From Treponema brennaborense DSM 12168 (GTDB lineage Bacteria > Spirochaetota > Spirochaetia > Treponematales > Treponemataceae), in contig NC_015500.1 of the NCBI RefSeq assembly GCF_000212415.1, positions 372,001-436,000 on the forward strand: 64,000 nucleotides of DNA, read 5' to 3'. Under the pieces are notes generated by a model, which did not search any database, was not told the DNA's origin, and saw only the letters and a list, made by a program, of their open reading frames with translations. The number at the start of each line of letters is the position of its first letter. Positions within the stretch are counted from its first letter, which is position 1. Shown here piece after piece: positions 35,093 to 44,567 of this stretch. A program made the translations under genes and the position numbers.

Positions 35093-36373
35093 ATGGCGGC
35101 GCATCGGGAACAGTCCGATTCTGCGCCGATCGTCATGGTTCACGGACTTTTCGGCTGGAACGGACAGGAACTGTTCGGTTATCCGTATTTTCGCAGTGCC
35201 GAACGGATTACGACGGGACGTAAAGCGCTGCGGTATTATCCTGAGGGGAACGCGCCGCGCCTGCTGTTTCCCGGTACGGGTGCGGTGTCTTCCCTGCACG
35301 ATCAGGCGTGCGAACTGTTTTATCAGCTTAAAGGCGGAACGGTCGATTACGGCGAAGCGCATTCAGCCGAATTCGGTCATAAACGCTTCGGGCGCACGTA
35401 CGATGCGCCGCTGTACGCCGAATGGGACGCCGCGCATCCGCTCGATTTCGTAGCACATTCGATGGGCGCCGCCGTCGTACGAATGTTGCAGTATTTGCTG
35501 GCTAACGCTTTTTTTCATCGGCCGGACGGGACGGCGTACGAAACGGCGCCCTCCTGGATTCGATCCGTGTCGGCGGTCGCGGGCGTGCACAACGGATCGA
35601 CGCTTGCGTGGATATTGGGCTGCAGCGAGACCGACGGTACGCTCAAGAATACGGCGAATTTTATCGGTCTGCTGGGTACTCTTTTTGCAAAGTGGCAGAA
35701 GCTGTCCGACAAAAATCCCGCCGTCCGCACGTTATACGACTTGCAGCTCGATCAATGGGATATCGGCACGGGAACGCCGCCGTCTGCATTGTTTGCTTCC
35801 GATGCGCTGGAGGAATTTTTCAAGTCGCGCGATGCCGCTCCCTACGATTTAACGCCGAACGCGATGGCGCGGTGGAACACGGAATTGATCGAATATCCCG
35901 ATACCTGGTATTTTTCGTATCCGGTGTGCGCCACGATTCCCGCGTGTTCCGTGCAGCTGCCGCTGTATCCGTTTCTGCATCTGTTTTTGCTGTATTTCGG
36001 ATTTAAAATGGGAACGTTCGTGTGCGCGCCGGAAAATCCGTTCCGAGCCTTGCAGAAAAAATTTCGGGCGAACGACGGTATGTGCCCGACCTGGTCAGAG
36101 CTGCGCCCGATTTTGGGACGAGATTCCGCCGCGGTAACTCCCGCAGCCGCTGCCGCACCTTTCGTGCGGCCGGCGCGTTCCGATTTGCCGGCTTCCGGCG
36201 TTTTATCGGCTTCCGGCGGAACGGCAAAAGGAATTTGGCACTGCATGAAACCGGTGCGCGGTCGTGATCATGCCGATGTTGCGATGCTGCCGCGTTTTTT
36301 CACGCTTACGGGGACAGACAGACTGTACAAAACCGTTTTCGATAGGATATACTTATTGCGGCGTATTACCTGA
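35093..36373 (+). CDS. Alpha/beta-hydrolase lipase, family I.5/I.6-like
   Basis: Esterase or lipase with an N-terminal oxyanion-loop motif (VMVHGLFGWNG, about 14-24), the nucleophile S123 in AHSMG (Ala in place of the first Gly, as in Bacillus and staphylococcal lipases), and a late DHADVAML stretch matching the catalytic-His region of these lipases. The length is 426 residues. There is no signal peptide, so unlike secreted family members it seems cytoplasmic. It begins directly after the radical SAM gene without its own ribosome site, which implies coupled translation. Confidence 0.8.
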   Translation: MAAHREQSDSAPIVMVHGLFGWNGQELFGYPYFRSAERITTGRKALRYYPEGNAPRLLFPGTGAVSSLHDQACELFYQLKGGTVDYGEAHSAEFGHKRFGRTYDAPLYAEWDAAHPLDFVAHSMGAAVVRMLQYLLANAFFHRPDGTAYETAPSWIRSVSAVAGVHNGSTLAWILGCSETDGTLKNTANFIGLLGTLFAKWQKLSDKNPAVRTLYDLQLDQWDIGTGTPPSALFASDALEEFFKSRDAAPYDLTPNAMARWNTELIEYPDTWYFSYPVCATIPACSVQLPLYPFLHLFLLYFGFKMGTFVCAPENPFRALQKKFRANDGMCPTWSELRPILGRDSAAVTPAAAAAPFVRPARSDLPASGVLSASGGTAKGIWHCMKPVRGRDHADVAMLPRFFTLTGTDRLYKTVFDRIYLLRRIT

Positions 36374-36392
36374 TTTTTTATGGAGAGAGAAA

Positions 36393-39300
36393 ATGTGTAA
36401 AAACGATTGTGTCCGCTGCAAAACTCTCACCGGATTTATTCCTTCCCGCAGAGAAGTTGCTTCCATTATTACGTATTTACCGCATCGAATCGTGAATCAA
36501 CTTGACGAATGTCCGTGCTGTGTTTTCGAGCGTAATAAAGAACAACTGCGCGGAACCGTCGTGTATATCGATCTGGTCGGATTTACGCCGATCGTCCTGA
36601 ATTATATCAAGGATGCGCGCGGCCCGATCGAGAATCTGTCCGAAATCTTTTTTGAATATTTTAACCGGCTGATCGAACCCATTCAGAAATTGGGCGGTTC
36701 CGTTTATCAGATTGCGGGAGATTCGCTGCTTATCGGTTTTGAACTGCTTGCCGGTGAAACCGAGTATACGAACTGGAATCGGGCCTGGACTGCCGTGCAG
36801 ATTTGCTGTGCGAACAGTGCTGCGTACAACGCGGAGTGTAAGGAACGGAACGGTTTCGAGCTCGTTCCCAAGACGGGCGTCGGATTCGGTGATTTTTATC
36901 AGCTGATAGTCGGCAAGCGCGGCAATCTGCACACTTTGGATGCGGCAGCCGATTCGGATACCGTATCGCTCGGTTCGGATGCCGAGCCGCTTGATTCGGC
37001 GCATCCGTACGCAGGCGAACAGTATTTTACCGCGATCATCTGCGGCCGGGCCGTCGACGATGCGGTCAACAGTGAAAAATCGTGCAAACCGGCGCGGATC
37101 GTGCTTGCGGCGAGCGCAATGTCCGCCATGCGGAAATACGTCGCTGCGCCGCCTGCGTGTACGCCGATAGGCGACTCGTTTTACGAACTGTCGCCGGCCG
37201 GAGACTGGCACGGCGACTATGATCCGGTACAATGCGAACTCGAGTTGAATCGGAAGATCGACGAATTGTCGAACGAACGGTTTTTCGGCCGTGCGCTTTC
37301 TTTTACCGCGCCGCAGCTGCACGAACAGATCATCAAAAACTTCAAACTGTTTTCGGGTGAGTATCGCGACGTTTCGTGCGTCATGGTGCAAGTGTCCGGC
37401 GATTTTATCGATACGGTCGGCGACGATCGGCAATTTAGCGCCGGTTTCGGTAATTTCAGCAATTTGTACGATATCATTCAGGAAGACGCGCTGCGGTTCG
37501 GCGGATTTTTGCTGAAACCGGATATTTCCGACAAGGGAAACGTGTTTCCCGTACTGTTCGGTGCGCCGAACGCGATCGAAAACGCCGAAAAAAAGGCGGT
37601 GCTTTTTTCCGATGCGTTGTACAAAAAAAGCATCCAGCTGCCGTTCGTCGATGCGTTGAGCATCGGCATCGCGAGCGGCAAGGTGTATTGCGGTGAAATC
37701 GGCTCTAAAATGAGAAAGGATTTTTCGGTCGTCGGCGTTACCGTAAATCTGGCGTCGAGATTTATGACCGCTTCGGGAAAAAATTGCATTTTTACGGATG
37801 AAGCGACTAAAAACGCCATTCCCGATTTGTGCGAGTTCAGTGAAAAAATGCTGATCAAGGCGAAAGGTTTTACCGAACCGCAGCCGGTGTACCGGATACT
37901 TTCGGTGAGGCACGCGGGCGGTTCCCGTAAGAAATCGGTGCTGATCGGTAGGCGTGAAGAATTGGAATTTTTGAAAAGCCGTCAAAAGCTTTCCGAAGCG
38001 GGCAACCGACTGATCACCGGTATTATCGGCGACGCCGGTATGGGAAAATCGTTGCTGGTAGAAACGCTGTTGGAAGATATCGGGCGCGGACGCAGTGTAC
38101 CGGAGATCATTTGCGGGTCGTGTTACCAGTACGAGCAGACGACGACGTTTTATCCGTGGCGTGAAATTGTGCGGACTATGTTCGATATTCCCGAAGCGTG
38201 TCGGCCGGAAGAATTGGAAGAACTGCTGCGTGAAAAGACGGAGCAACTGTTCAGTGATGAACAGAAAAAATGGACGGTGCCGTTTTTTATCATGATGGGC
38301 TGTCTGGTTGAAGAACCTGACGAAATAAAAGACATCGATCCGTCCATTAAACAGATGAAAATATTTTCACTGGTCAATCATATCCTGTCCGACCGGGCGC
38401 AAGATCATCCGGTAGTTATCGTCATAGAAGACATACATTGGATAGATCATCTTTCATTAAAACTCGTGGAATACTTGGGTGCGGCGGTTGCCGATTCGCC
38501 GGTGCATTTCATTTTGCCGTCGCGGCAGGAAGACTGTTTTGCGCACGTAAAATCGTGCCACAATGTGTCCGTTTTGCACTTGAAAAAACTGGAACACGAC
38601 GCGGCGTTTGAACTCGCACAGCGGCTTTTAAATTCGGAATCGGAAGAAGCGGTGCTGATAGAAAAAATTATCGGAGCCGCCGACTGCAATCCGTTCTTTA
38701 TAGAAAACATCGTACTCAATTTGGTAAGCGAAGGATCGCTGCAGGAACTCGACACGGGTAAACGGCGATTGGTAAAGTCGATAGATCAGATCGTGATTCC
38801 GTCGTCGATTCAGGGAATCATTCTCTCTCGGCTCGATTCGCTGAAATTCGACGAGCAGATTATCATCAAAACGGCGTCCGTAATGGGGAGAACGTTCATT
38901 CCCGAAATACTGCAGGCGGTCATTCCGCCGTCCATTCCGGAAAACGTGTTCAAAACGGCGCTGTATCATTGTGAAGCGAACAATTTCATTCTGTGCGAAC
39001 AGGCGGAAACGGTCAACTATATTTTCAAACACGTGATGATTCGCGACGCGCTGTACAACACGCTGCTTGAACGGACCCGGCATGAAATAAACAAATTGCT
39101 GCTTTTGTATTTGGAACACGCGTTCAAAGACAACCTGATTCCGATCTGCGAACGGTTGGCGTATCACAGCATCGAGTCGGGCGACACCGAGCGGATCATT
39201 ACGTATTCGCTGATGGCCGCGTCGAAGGCCGAAAAACAGTATGCGATTCAGGAATCCGTTCATCATTACGAAAACGCGCTGCGCTCCATTGAAAACAGCG

Positions 39301-40814
39301 GCGACGCGCTCGTTCTGAAAAAACTCGGATCCGTGCAGCTGCGGCTCGCCTCCGTTTACCGGCAAAGCGGCGAATATCGCAAAGCCGTCGCCCTCTATAA
39401 CGAGGCAAAAAAATCCGCGGCTTCCAAAATGGAACTCGCCGAAATTTGGCGCGGAGTCGGGCATTGCTATCAGGAACAGGGCTCGTTTTCCGACGCTATC
39501 GGCGCGCTTGAAACGTCGCTCAAGCTGCTCGGTATTCACACGCCGAAGCGCCCGGTATACATCGGGCTGTCTCTTGTGCGTGAAGTGCTCGTTCAGGTGT
39601 GCAACTGGCTGTTTTTTAAAGATTCCGCGATTCAGGCAAAAAACGCGCAGATCGATCGGATTGAAAAAATATGCCAGAATTTTCTGGTGTTGGACAAGCT
39701 GTATTATTTTGACCGTGCCGAAAAATTGGCCTGGTCTACGATTGCCGGGCATAACATGGCGGCAAAACTGGCGGGGCGCAGCGATATCCGCTGCATTTCA
39801 AACGCGGATTACGGGGTAACGCTGCTGAGTATCGGTATGCTCAAGCTGAGCCGCCACCAGTTCGGCATTGCCGAAAAGGCATCCGAGGCGATGTCGAACG
39901 CGACCGTTTCCAGTATCTATAAGGCGCGGTACGCGTTCTTCTATCTGTTTTACAATCAGCCTATCAGGTCGATGCAGCTGTTGGAAGAAGCCGTCGCGCA
40001 TTTCCGCAACGCCGGTGAAATGTGGGAACTGATGACGGCGGAAGGCGCGCTCGCGCAGAATTATTTTTTGATCAGCGACGTGCGGAAATCGGAAAAAGCG
40101 TACCGCGAATCAGGCGATATTGCGACGCGGCTCAACTCGCCCATGCACATCGGTTGGGCGTATAATAAAATTCCGTTCATAAAATACTTATGTGCGGAAC
40201 TTGCCGCGCGTGAAGCCGAGCAGGTACTGAAAAAAGGTATCAAGCTGAGTGCTTCGACGAACGATCACATGACGCTGTGCATCCATTACGGTCATTTGTG
40301 CTACATTGCGGAAAAAGAAAAAAACGTTCAGAAAACGGTTGAATACGTGCGGCAGATTATGCGTGAAAATGAAAAATATCCGGTCAATATTCCCCACGTC
40401 AAAATATCATACGTAAACGCGGCGGAGGGGATTCTGTTCGTGCTTGAACGGATTGCCGACGGCGCCGTCGATGCGTCGGACCTGCCGTGTTCGGTTTTTA
40501 AACTGGAAAAACTGCTGCGCCGCGCGCTGAAACAGGCCGAACGGCTGGGCGAGACGTTCGATTTGATAAAAGGCGGCGCGCTGCGTGCGCAGGCACGGTA
40601 TGCGCGGTATTCGGGTAATACCGGCAAAGCTGCCCGGCTGGCGCTGCTTGCCTCGGATTTTCTGAAAACGACGCCGTTCCGGTGGGAATATGCGAACGCG
40701 CTGCTCGAAACTGCGCGCTGCATCCCCGAACGTGCGGAAGCGTGCCGCAGTAAGGCGCGCCGCATTTTTACGGAATGCGGTATGCACGGCGAAGCGCAGC
40801 GAATGGGTGAATAA
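36393..40814 (+). CDS. Class III nucleotide cyclase with AAA ATPase and TPR-like tail (soluble adenylyl cyclase type)
   Basis: Very large protein (1,473 residues). Order: a cysteine-rich start (C2, C6, C9, then C40, C42, C43), cyclase domain 1 (metal Asp D60 in VYIDLVGFT and D110 in IAGDS), cyclase domain 2 (N452 and R456 in VTVNLASR, no metal Asp), an AAA ATPase (Walker A GDAGMGKS at 546-553), and a long helical TPR-like tail. This is the layout of mammalian soluble adenylyl cyclase (ADCY10). Odd point: the usual adenine-contacting Lys before the second Asp is Gln106, and the partner Thr is S445, so ATP specificity is uncertain. ATG 36393 follows GGAGAG. Confidence 0.85.
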   Translation: MCKNDCVRCKTLTGFIPSRREVASIITYLPHRIVNQLDECPCCVFERNKEQLRGTVVYIDLVGFTPIVLNYIKDARGPIENLSEIFFEYFNRLIEPIQKLGGSVYQIAGDSLLIGFELLAGETEYTNWNRAWTAVQICCANSAAYNAECKERNGFELVPKTGVGFGDFYQLIVGKRGNLHTLDAAADSDTVSLGSDAEPLDSAHPYAGEQYFTAIICGRAVDDAVNSEKSCKPARIVLAASAMSAMRKYVAAPPACTPIGDSFYELSPAGDWHGDYDPVQCELELNRKIDELSNERFFGRALSFTAPQLHEQIIKNFKLFSGEYRDVSCVMVQVSGDFIDTVGDDRQFSAGFGNFSNLYDIIQEDALRFGGFLLKPDISDKGNVFPVLFGAPNAIENAEKKAVLFSDALYKKSIQLPFVDALSIGIASGKVYCGEIGSKMRKDFSVVGVTVNLASRFMTASGKNCIFTDEATKNAIPDLCEFSEKMLIKAKGFTEPQPVYRILSVRHAGGSRKKSVLIGRREELEFLKSRQKLSEAGNRLITGIIGDAGMGKSLLVETLLEDIGRGRSVPEIICGSCYQYEQTTTFYPWREIVRTMFDIPEACRPEELEELLREKTEQLFSDEQKKWTVPFFIMMGCLVEEPDEIKDIDPSIKQMKIFSLVNHILSDRAQDHPVVIVIEDIHWIDHLSLKLVEYLGAAVADSPVHFILPSRQEDCFAHVKSCHNVSVLHLKKLEHDAAFELAQRLLNSESEEAVLIEKIIGAADCNPFFIENIVLNLVSEGSLQELDTGKRRLVKSIDQIVIPSSIQGIILSRLDSLKFDEQIIIKTASVMGRTFIPEILQAVIPPSIPENVFKTALYHCEANNFILCEQAETVNYIFKHVMIRDALYNTLLERTRHEINKLLLLYLEHAFKDNLIPICERLAYHSIESGDTERIITYSLMAASKAEKQYAIQESVHHYENALRSIENSGDALVLKKLGSVQLRLASVYRQSGEYRKAVALYNEAKKSAASKMELAEIWRGVGHCYQEQGSFSDAIGALETSLKLLGIHTPKRPVYIGLSLVREVLVQVCNWLFFKDSAIQAKNAQIDRIEKICQNFLVLDKLYYFDRAEKLAWSTIAGHNMAAKLAGRSDIRCISNADYGVTLLSIGMLKLSRHQFGIAEKASEAMSNATVSSIYKARYAFFYLFYNQPIRSMQLLEEAVAHFRNAGEMWELMTAEGALAQNYFLISDVRKSEKAYRESGDIATRLNSPMHIGWAYNKIPFIKYLCAELAAREAEQVLKKGIKLSASTNDHMTLCIHYGHLCYIAEKEKNVQKTVEYVRQIMRENEKYPVNIPHVKISYVNAAEGILFVLERIADGAVDASDLPCSVFKLEKLLRRALKQAERLGETFDLIKGGALRAQARYARYSGNTGKAARLALLASDFLKTTPFRWEYANALLETARCIPERAEACRSKARRIFTECGMHGEAQRMGE

Positions 40815-40826
40815 ATCGGAGGAAGC

Positions 40827-42590
40827 ATGGAAGATACGAGTATCAGGACATATTCAAAATTAAAACAATGGCCGAAGCGCGTCCGGCAGGCGTTGTTCCG
40901 TTTCTTTTTATACGGCGCGTCGCTGATTGCGGGAGAAGTTGCGTTTTATACGATTACGAAAATCGGCCGTTCGATAAAACCGATTGCATGGCTGTTTACG
41001 TATCAATGGAGCGTCGATCCGCGGTTCCATTTGGATACGATTTGGGACACGGGTGTCGTGCCGATTTCAAGTCTGTACGGGCAGGCGAGTTTGTATATGT
41101 TTTTGGTATACGGCGCTATCTGCGTGTTCGGCCTTGAGCCGGCGTACCGGTGGCTTAAAAGCAAGAACGTTCCGGCGTTTTTCCGCGGGGTGCTGTATAT
41201 GTTCATCATCCTGTTTATGGAGTGCCTGCTCGGCTGGGTGTTGCGGGGCATAACCGGTTTTGATATTTGGTTTTATGCCGATGCCGGCGCCATTCTGCGG
41301 TATACCAGTTGGGCTATCGCGCCGATGTGGTTTATCTGCGGCATGATTTCGGAAAACGTGATCAATTTGATAGATTCGTTCGACGCCCTGAAATTCAGGT
41401 TTTACGGATTCGACGGATACACACCGGAAACGGTCGGAACGGAAAAGCCGCGTACGAAGACCGTTTTTTTGAGTGACATTCATATTACGCACGGCAGGCG
41501 TTCCGCCGTTTTCAGCAAGGCGTATCCGTATCAGCTTGCCGTCGTACTGCGCAAATATGCGTACGACGTGCGGGTAAAAGAATTGGTGCTGCTCGGCGAT
41601 ATTTTCGATACGTGGATGTACGGCGTCGACGAGCGGCCGCTTTCCATTCCGGAAATTATCAAGCTGTGGGAACGGACGCCGCTGATGGATTCGCTCAAAT
41701 TATGTTTGGAACGGATTCCGCAGGTGTATTATATTCCCGGCAACCACGATATGGAAGCGACGCGGGAGCGGCTTACCATTGAAGGTGTTGAAAAGCAGCT
41801 GCTGTGCGTTTCTCCGGGCGGCTTCAATAAACTTCATGCAAACGAAGGATTGTACGCGGAGCACGGTAACCGCGTCGATCTGTTCAATGCGCCCGATACG
41901 GCGCAGGACGCGCTGTGCGGACTGCCGCTCGGTTATTTTATGACGCGCATCGCCTGTTCGACTGCGGAACCGGAAAAGGTGCTGCATCGGATTTCAAAAG
42001 AACGGATTCTGGCTCGGAGTTTGAAGGAATTCGCGCAGTTTGCCGGTTCTTTGGATACGCGGCAGATGCAGGCGAACTGTGAGCTTGCGGGGCAGAGCAG
42101 CGTGCTCGTGAAACTGATTGTGGACGTTTTGGTCGCGTATGCGAACCGGAAGCGGAACGGGCTGCCCAAATTGACCGACGAGACGACGATTTTAATGGGA
42201 GCGGAAAACGATTCCGTTACTATCGGCGACATAAAGAAATCGTACGGATCGCTTTTTATCCGATGGTTCGAGCGCAAAGACGTTCCGTTCGTCAAAAGCA
42301 TTTTGGCCGCCGCCGGTAAGCACGGACTCGACTGGTATGCGGACAGTTTGTGCGGCGGTAAGGATTTTCGGCTCTTTTTTTCACGGCTTTTGTGCCGCAA
42401 CAAGGTTGAAAAAATCATCGTATTCGGGCATACTCATTGCAGCGTCAAATCCTTTATTCAAAACAGGAAAATCCCCGGTTTGTATGTGAATACCGGCTGT
42501 TTTTGTAAAACCGGCAAAGATCGTTCCCCCACCTGGGTGGAAGTCGTTGAGCGGAACGGAAAGCTGAAAGCGTTTATCCGCCGGTTTTAG
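40827..42590 (+). CDS. Membrane-anchored calcineurin-like metallophosphoesterase
   Basis: The N-terminal 190 residues hold about four membrane segments, weakly resembling the ABC_trans_CmpB-type domain. The rest is a metallophosphoesterase with all usual metal motifs: FLSDIHI, LLGDIFD, YIPGNHDME and VFGHTHC. Enzymes with this fold hydrolyse phosphoesters, and some (CpdA type) hydrolyse cAMP. It starts 12 bp after the cyclase with GGAGG before the ATG, so the two are co-expressed. The soluble domain should face the cytoplasm if the helix count is even. The substrate is unknown. Confidence 0.82.
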   Translation: MEDTSIRTYSKLKQWPKRVRQALFRFFLYGASLIAGEVAFYTITKIGRSIKPIAWLFTYQWSVDPRFHLDTIWDTGVVPISSLYGQASLYMFLVYGAICVFGLEPAYRWLKSKNVPAFFRGVLYMFIILFMECLLGWVLRGITGFDIWFYADAGAILRYTSWAIAPMWFICGMISENVINLIDSFDALKFRFYGFDGYTPETVGTEKPRTKTVFLSDIHITHGRRSAVFSKAYPYQLAVVLRKYAYDVRVKELVLLGDIFDTWMYGVDERPLSIPEIIKLWERTPLMDSLKLCLERIPQVYYIPGNHDMEATRERLTIEGVEKQLLCVSPGGFNKLHANEGLYAEHGNRVDLFNAPDTAQDALCGLPLGYFMTRIACSTAEPEKVLHRISKERILARSLKEFAQFAGSLDTRQMQANCELAGQSSVLVKLIVDVLVAYANRKRNGLPKLTDETTILMGAENDSVTIGDIKKSYGSLFIRWFERKDVPFVKSILAAAGKHGLDWYADSLCGGKDFRLFFSRLLCRNKVEKIIVFGHTHCSVKSFIQNRKIPGLYVNTGCFCKTGKDRSPTWVEVVERNGKLKAFIRRF

Positions 42591-42674
42591 CCGAACGGCA
42601 GGTCGTTTTAAAGCGCCGCCGTTTTTGGGGATACGCGGCCGAGAGACGATACGGTAAGGAATGGTTTCACCGGA

Positions 42675-43688
42675 ATGGAAGAAAAAAAACGTTCATCCCG
42701 CAATAAAACGCTGATTTTGACGGACAGCGAACGGAATGCGTATCGGCGTGAATTGCGGTACGTTTCCGCTGATAGCGGCGACTGCGGCGAAGGTTCCCGT
42801 GAAGGTGCACGCGCACAAAGCGGCAAAGGTGCACGGGACGGTTCCCTTTTTTCCGCAGAATCGCTCGACGGCAGTTTGTTCTGCGGCGACCTGTTCGACG
42901 TGCTGCCGCGGCTTCCCGCCGAATTTGCCGATTTGCTGATTTTGGATCCGCCTTATAATCTTGATAAAACGTTCGACGGAATGCGGTTTTCTGCAACTGA
43001 TCACAGGCAATATTCGGCATATCTTGAAAGCTGGTTTACGCCGCTGCTCGAAACGCTCAAGCCGAACGGTTCGCTGTATCTGTGCGGTGACTGGAAAAGT
43101 ACCGGTTCGTTGTTTTTGCTGCTTGAAAAGCACGCGCACATTCTGAACCGGATCATCTGGCAGCGTGAAAAGGGACGCGGCGCGCTGCGTAATTGGAAAA
43201 ACAACTGCGAAGACATTTGGTTCGCGGTAAAATCGCCGCAGGCCGAATATTATTTCGACGCGGAAGCCGTAAAGCAGAAGCGCCGCGTCATCGCGCCGTA
43301 CCGTGAAAACGGCGCGCCGAAGGACTGGACGGAAAGCGACGGCGGCAAATATCGGCTGACTTCCGCCGGAAATTTTTGGGACGATATTACCGTTCCGTAT
43401 TGGTCCATGAAGGAAAACACGCCGCATCCGACGCAAAAGCCTGAAAAACTGTTGGCAAAGCTTATATTGGCAAGTTGTCCGCCGGGCGGAATGGTGTTCG
43501 ATCCGTTCGCCGGTTCCGGTACGACGCTGACGGCGGCAAAAAAGCTCGGCCGCCGGTTTTGCGGTATCGAGCGCAGTGAAGAATACTGTCTGTTTGCACG
43601 TAAGCGGCTTGCGCTTGCCGAAAGCGACCGTTCGATACAAGGATACCGCGACGGCGTTTTCTGGGAACGTAATTCCGCCCCGCAGTAA
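42675..43688 (+). CDS. Site-specific DNA methyltransferase, N4/N6 type (beta class)
   Basis: Transfers a methyl group from SAM to an exocyclic amino group of adenine or cytosine. Catalytic motif IV is LDPPYNL (D91-Y94) and the SAM motif FDPFAGSGTT is near 276; the order IV before I marks the beta class. The 60-residue N-terminal arm is charged and not conserved. No restriction enzyme gene lies on either side, so it looks like an orphan. The target sequence is not predictable. There is no strong ribosome site before the ATG. Confidence 0.87.
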   Translation: MEEKKRSSRNKTLILTDSERNAYRRELRYVSADSGDCGEGSREGARAQSGKGARDGSLFSAESLDGSLFCGDLFDVLPRLPAEFADLLILDPPYNLDKTFDGMRFSATDHRQYSAYLESWFTPLLETLKPNGSLYLCGDWKSTGSLFLLLEKHAHILNRIIWQREKGRGALRNWKNNCEDIWFAVKSPQAEYYFDAEAVKQKRRVIAPYRENGAPKDWTESDGGKYRLTSAGNFWDDITVPYWSMKENTPHPTQKPEKLLAKLILASCPPGGMVFDPFAGSGTTLTAAKKLGRRFCGIERSEEYCLFARKRLALAESDRSIQGYRDGVFWERNSAPQ

Positions 43689-43718
43689 CGCGCCGCGGCC
43701 GCCCTGTGCGGAAGCCGC

Positions 43719-44567
43719 TTACTGCAACAGAATGCGGTCGCTGGCGGCGTTCGGGTTTTTTATCGAGCGGAACCGTTCTATAAGATCGTCGAGCGTGAGC
43801 CGTTCCTTTTCCTGCGCGTTTATGTCGAGAATGATGCTGCCCGCGTCCATCATCAGGAGGCGGTTGCCGTATTCGAGCGCGTGATTCATATTGTGCGTGA
43901 TCATCATGACGGTGAGCCCGTATTCTTTTGCGAATTTAAGCGTCAGATTCATGACGATATCTGCGTTCGCCGGGTCAAGGGCGGCGGTGTGCTCGTCGAG
44001 CAGCAGCAGCGCGGGCTTGGACATGACCACCATGAGCAGGGTGAGCGCCTGCCGCTGTCCGCCCGAAAACTGTTCGACGTTGTCGTGCAGGCGATTTTCA
44101 AGTCCCATATTCAATTCGGTAAGGCGGCTCCTGAAATAATTCCGCGTTTTATTGTTCAGACTGATTTTGAGTCCTTTGTAGCCTTTGCGGGAACAGATCA
44201 TCATGTTGTCTTCAAGCGTCATTTTTCCGGCGGTACCCAGCAGCGGATTTTGGAATATGCGGCCGATGTAGTGCGCGCGCCGGTATTCGCGGTCGCGGGT
44301 GATGTCACGCTGCCCGTCCGGCATTTTCGCACGCGGGGCGGATATTTGCGTTGCGGTGATCTGCGGCATGTCGAGCAGAATGCGGCCGTTCGTGGGAGTG
44401 AGCGTTCCCGCGATAACGTTGTACAGGGTCGATTTTCCGGCTCCGTTGGAACCGATGACGGTGATGAAGTCTCCCTTATTGACGGACAGGTTGATATTTT
44501 TGAGCGCGACGTTTTCATCCGGCGTTCCGGCGGCGAACGTCATGCCGATGTTTTCCAGCGTAAGCAT
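43719..44567 (-). CDS. ABC transporter ATP-binding protein (TrpZ-like)
   Basis: ATPase of an importer of the ABC_sub_bind family. Walker A is GSNGAGKST (residues about 39-47), signature FSGGQRQ, Walker B LLLLDEHTAALD with Ala-rich D-loop, and the H-loop ITHN. The length is 282 residues. Its start overlaps the last base of the permease gene, so it is the last gene of the operon. The set resembles the tryptophan-type TrpXYZ importer, but substrate assignment is inference. Confidence 0.88.
   Translation of the reverse strand: MLTLENIGMTFAAGTPDENVALKNINLSVNKGDFITVIGSNGAGKSTLYNVIAGTLTPTNGRILLDMPQITATQISAPRAKMPDGQRDITRDREYRRAHYIGRIFQNPLLGTAGKMTLEDNMMICSRKGYKGLKISLNNKTRNYFRSRLTELNMGLENRLHDNVEQFSGGQRQALTLLMVVMSKPALLLLDEHTAALDPANADIVMNLTLKFAKEYGLTVMMITHNMNHALEYGNRLLMMDAGSIILDINAQEKERLTLDDLIERFRSIKNPNAASDRILLQ

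Noticed and set aside
36477-38246. Long antisense frame in the cyclase gene
   Set aside because: Shadow of the cyclase coding strand with the same biased composition; no homology pattern.
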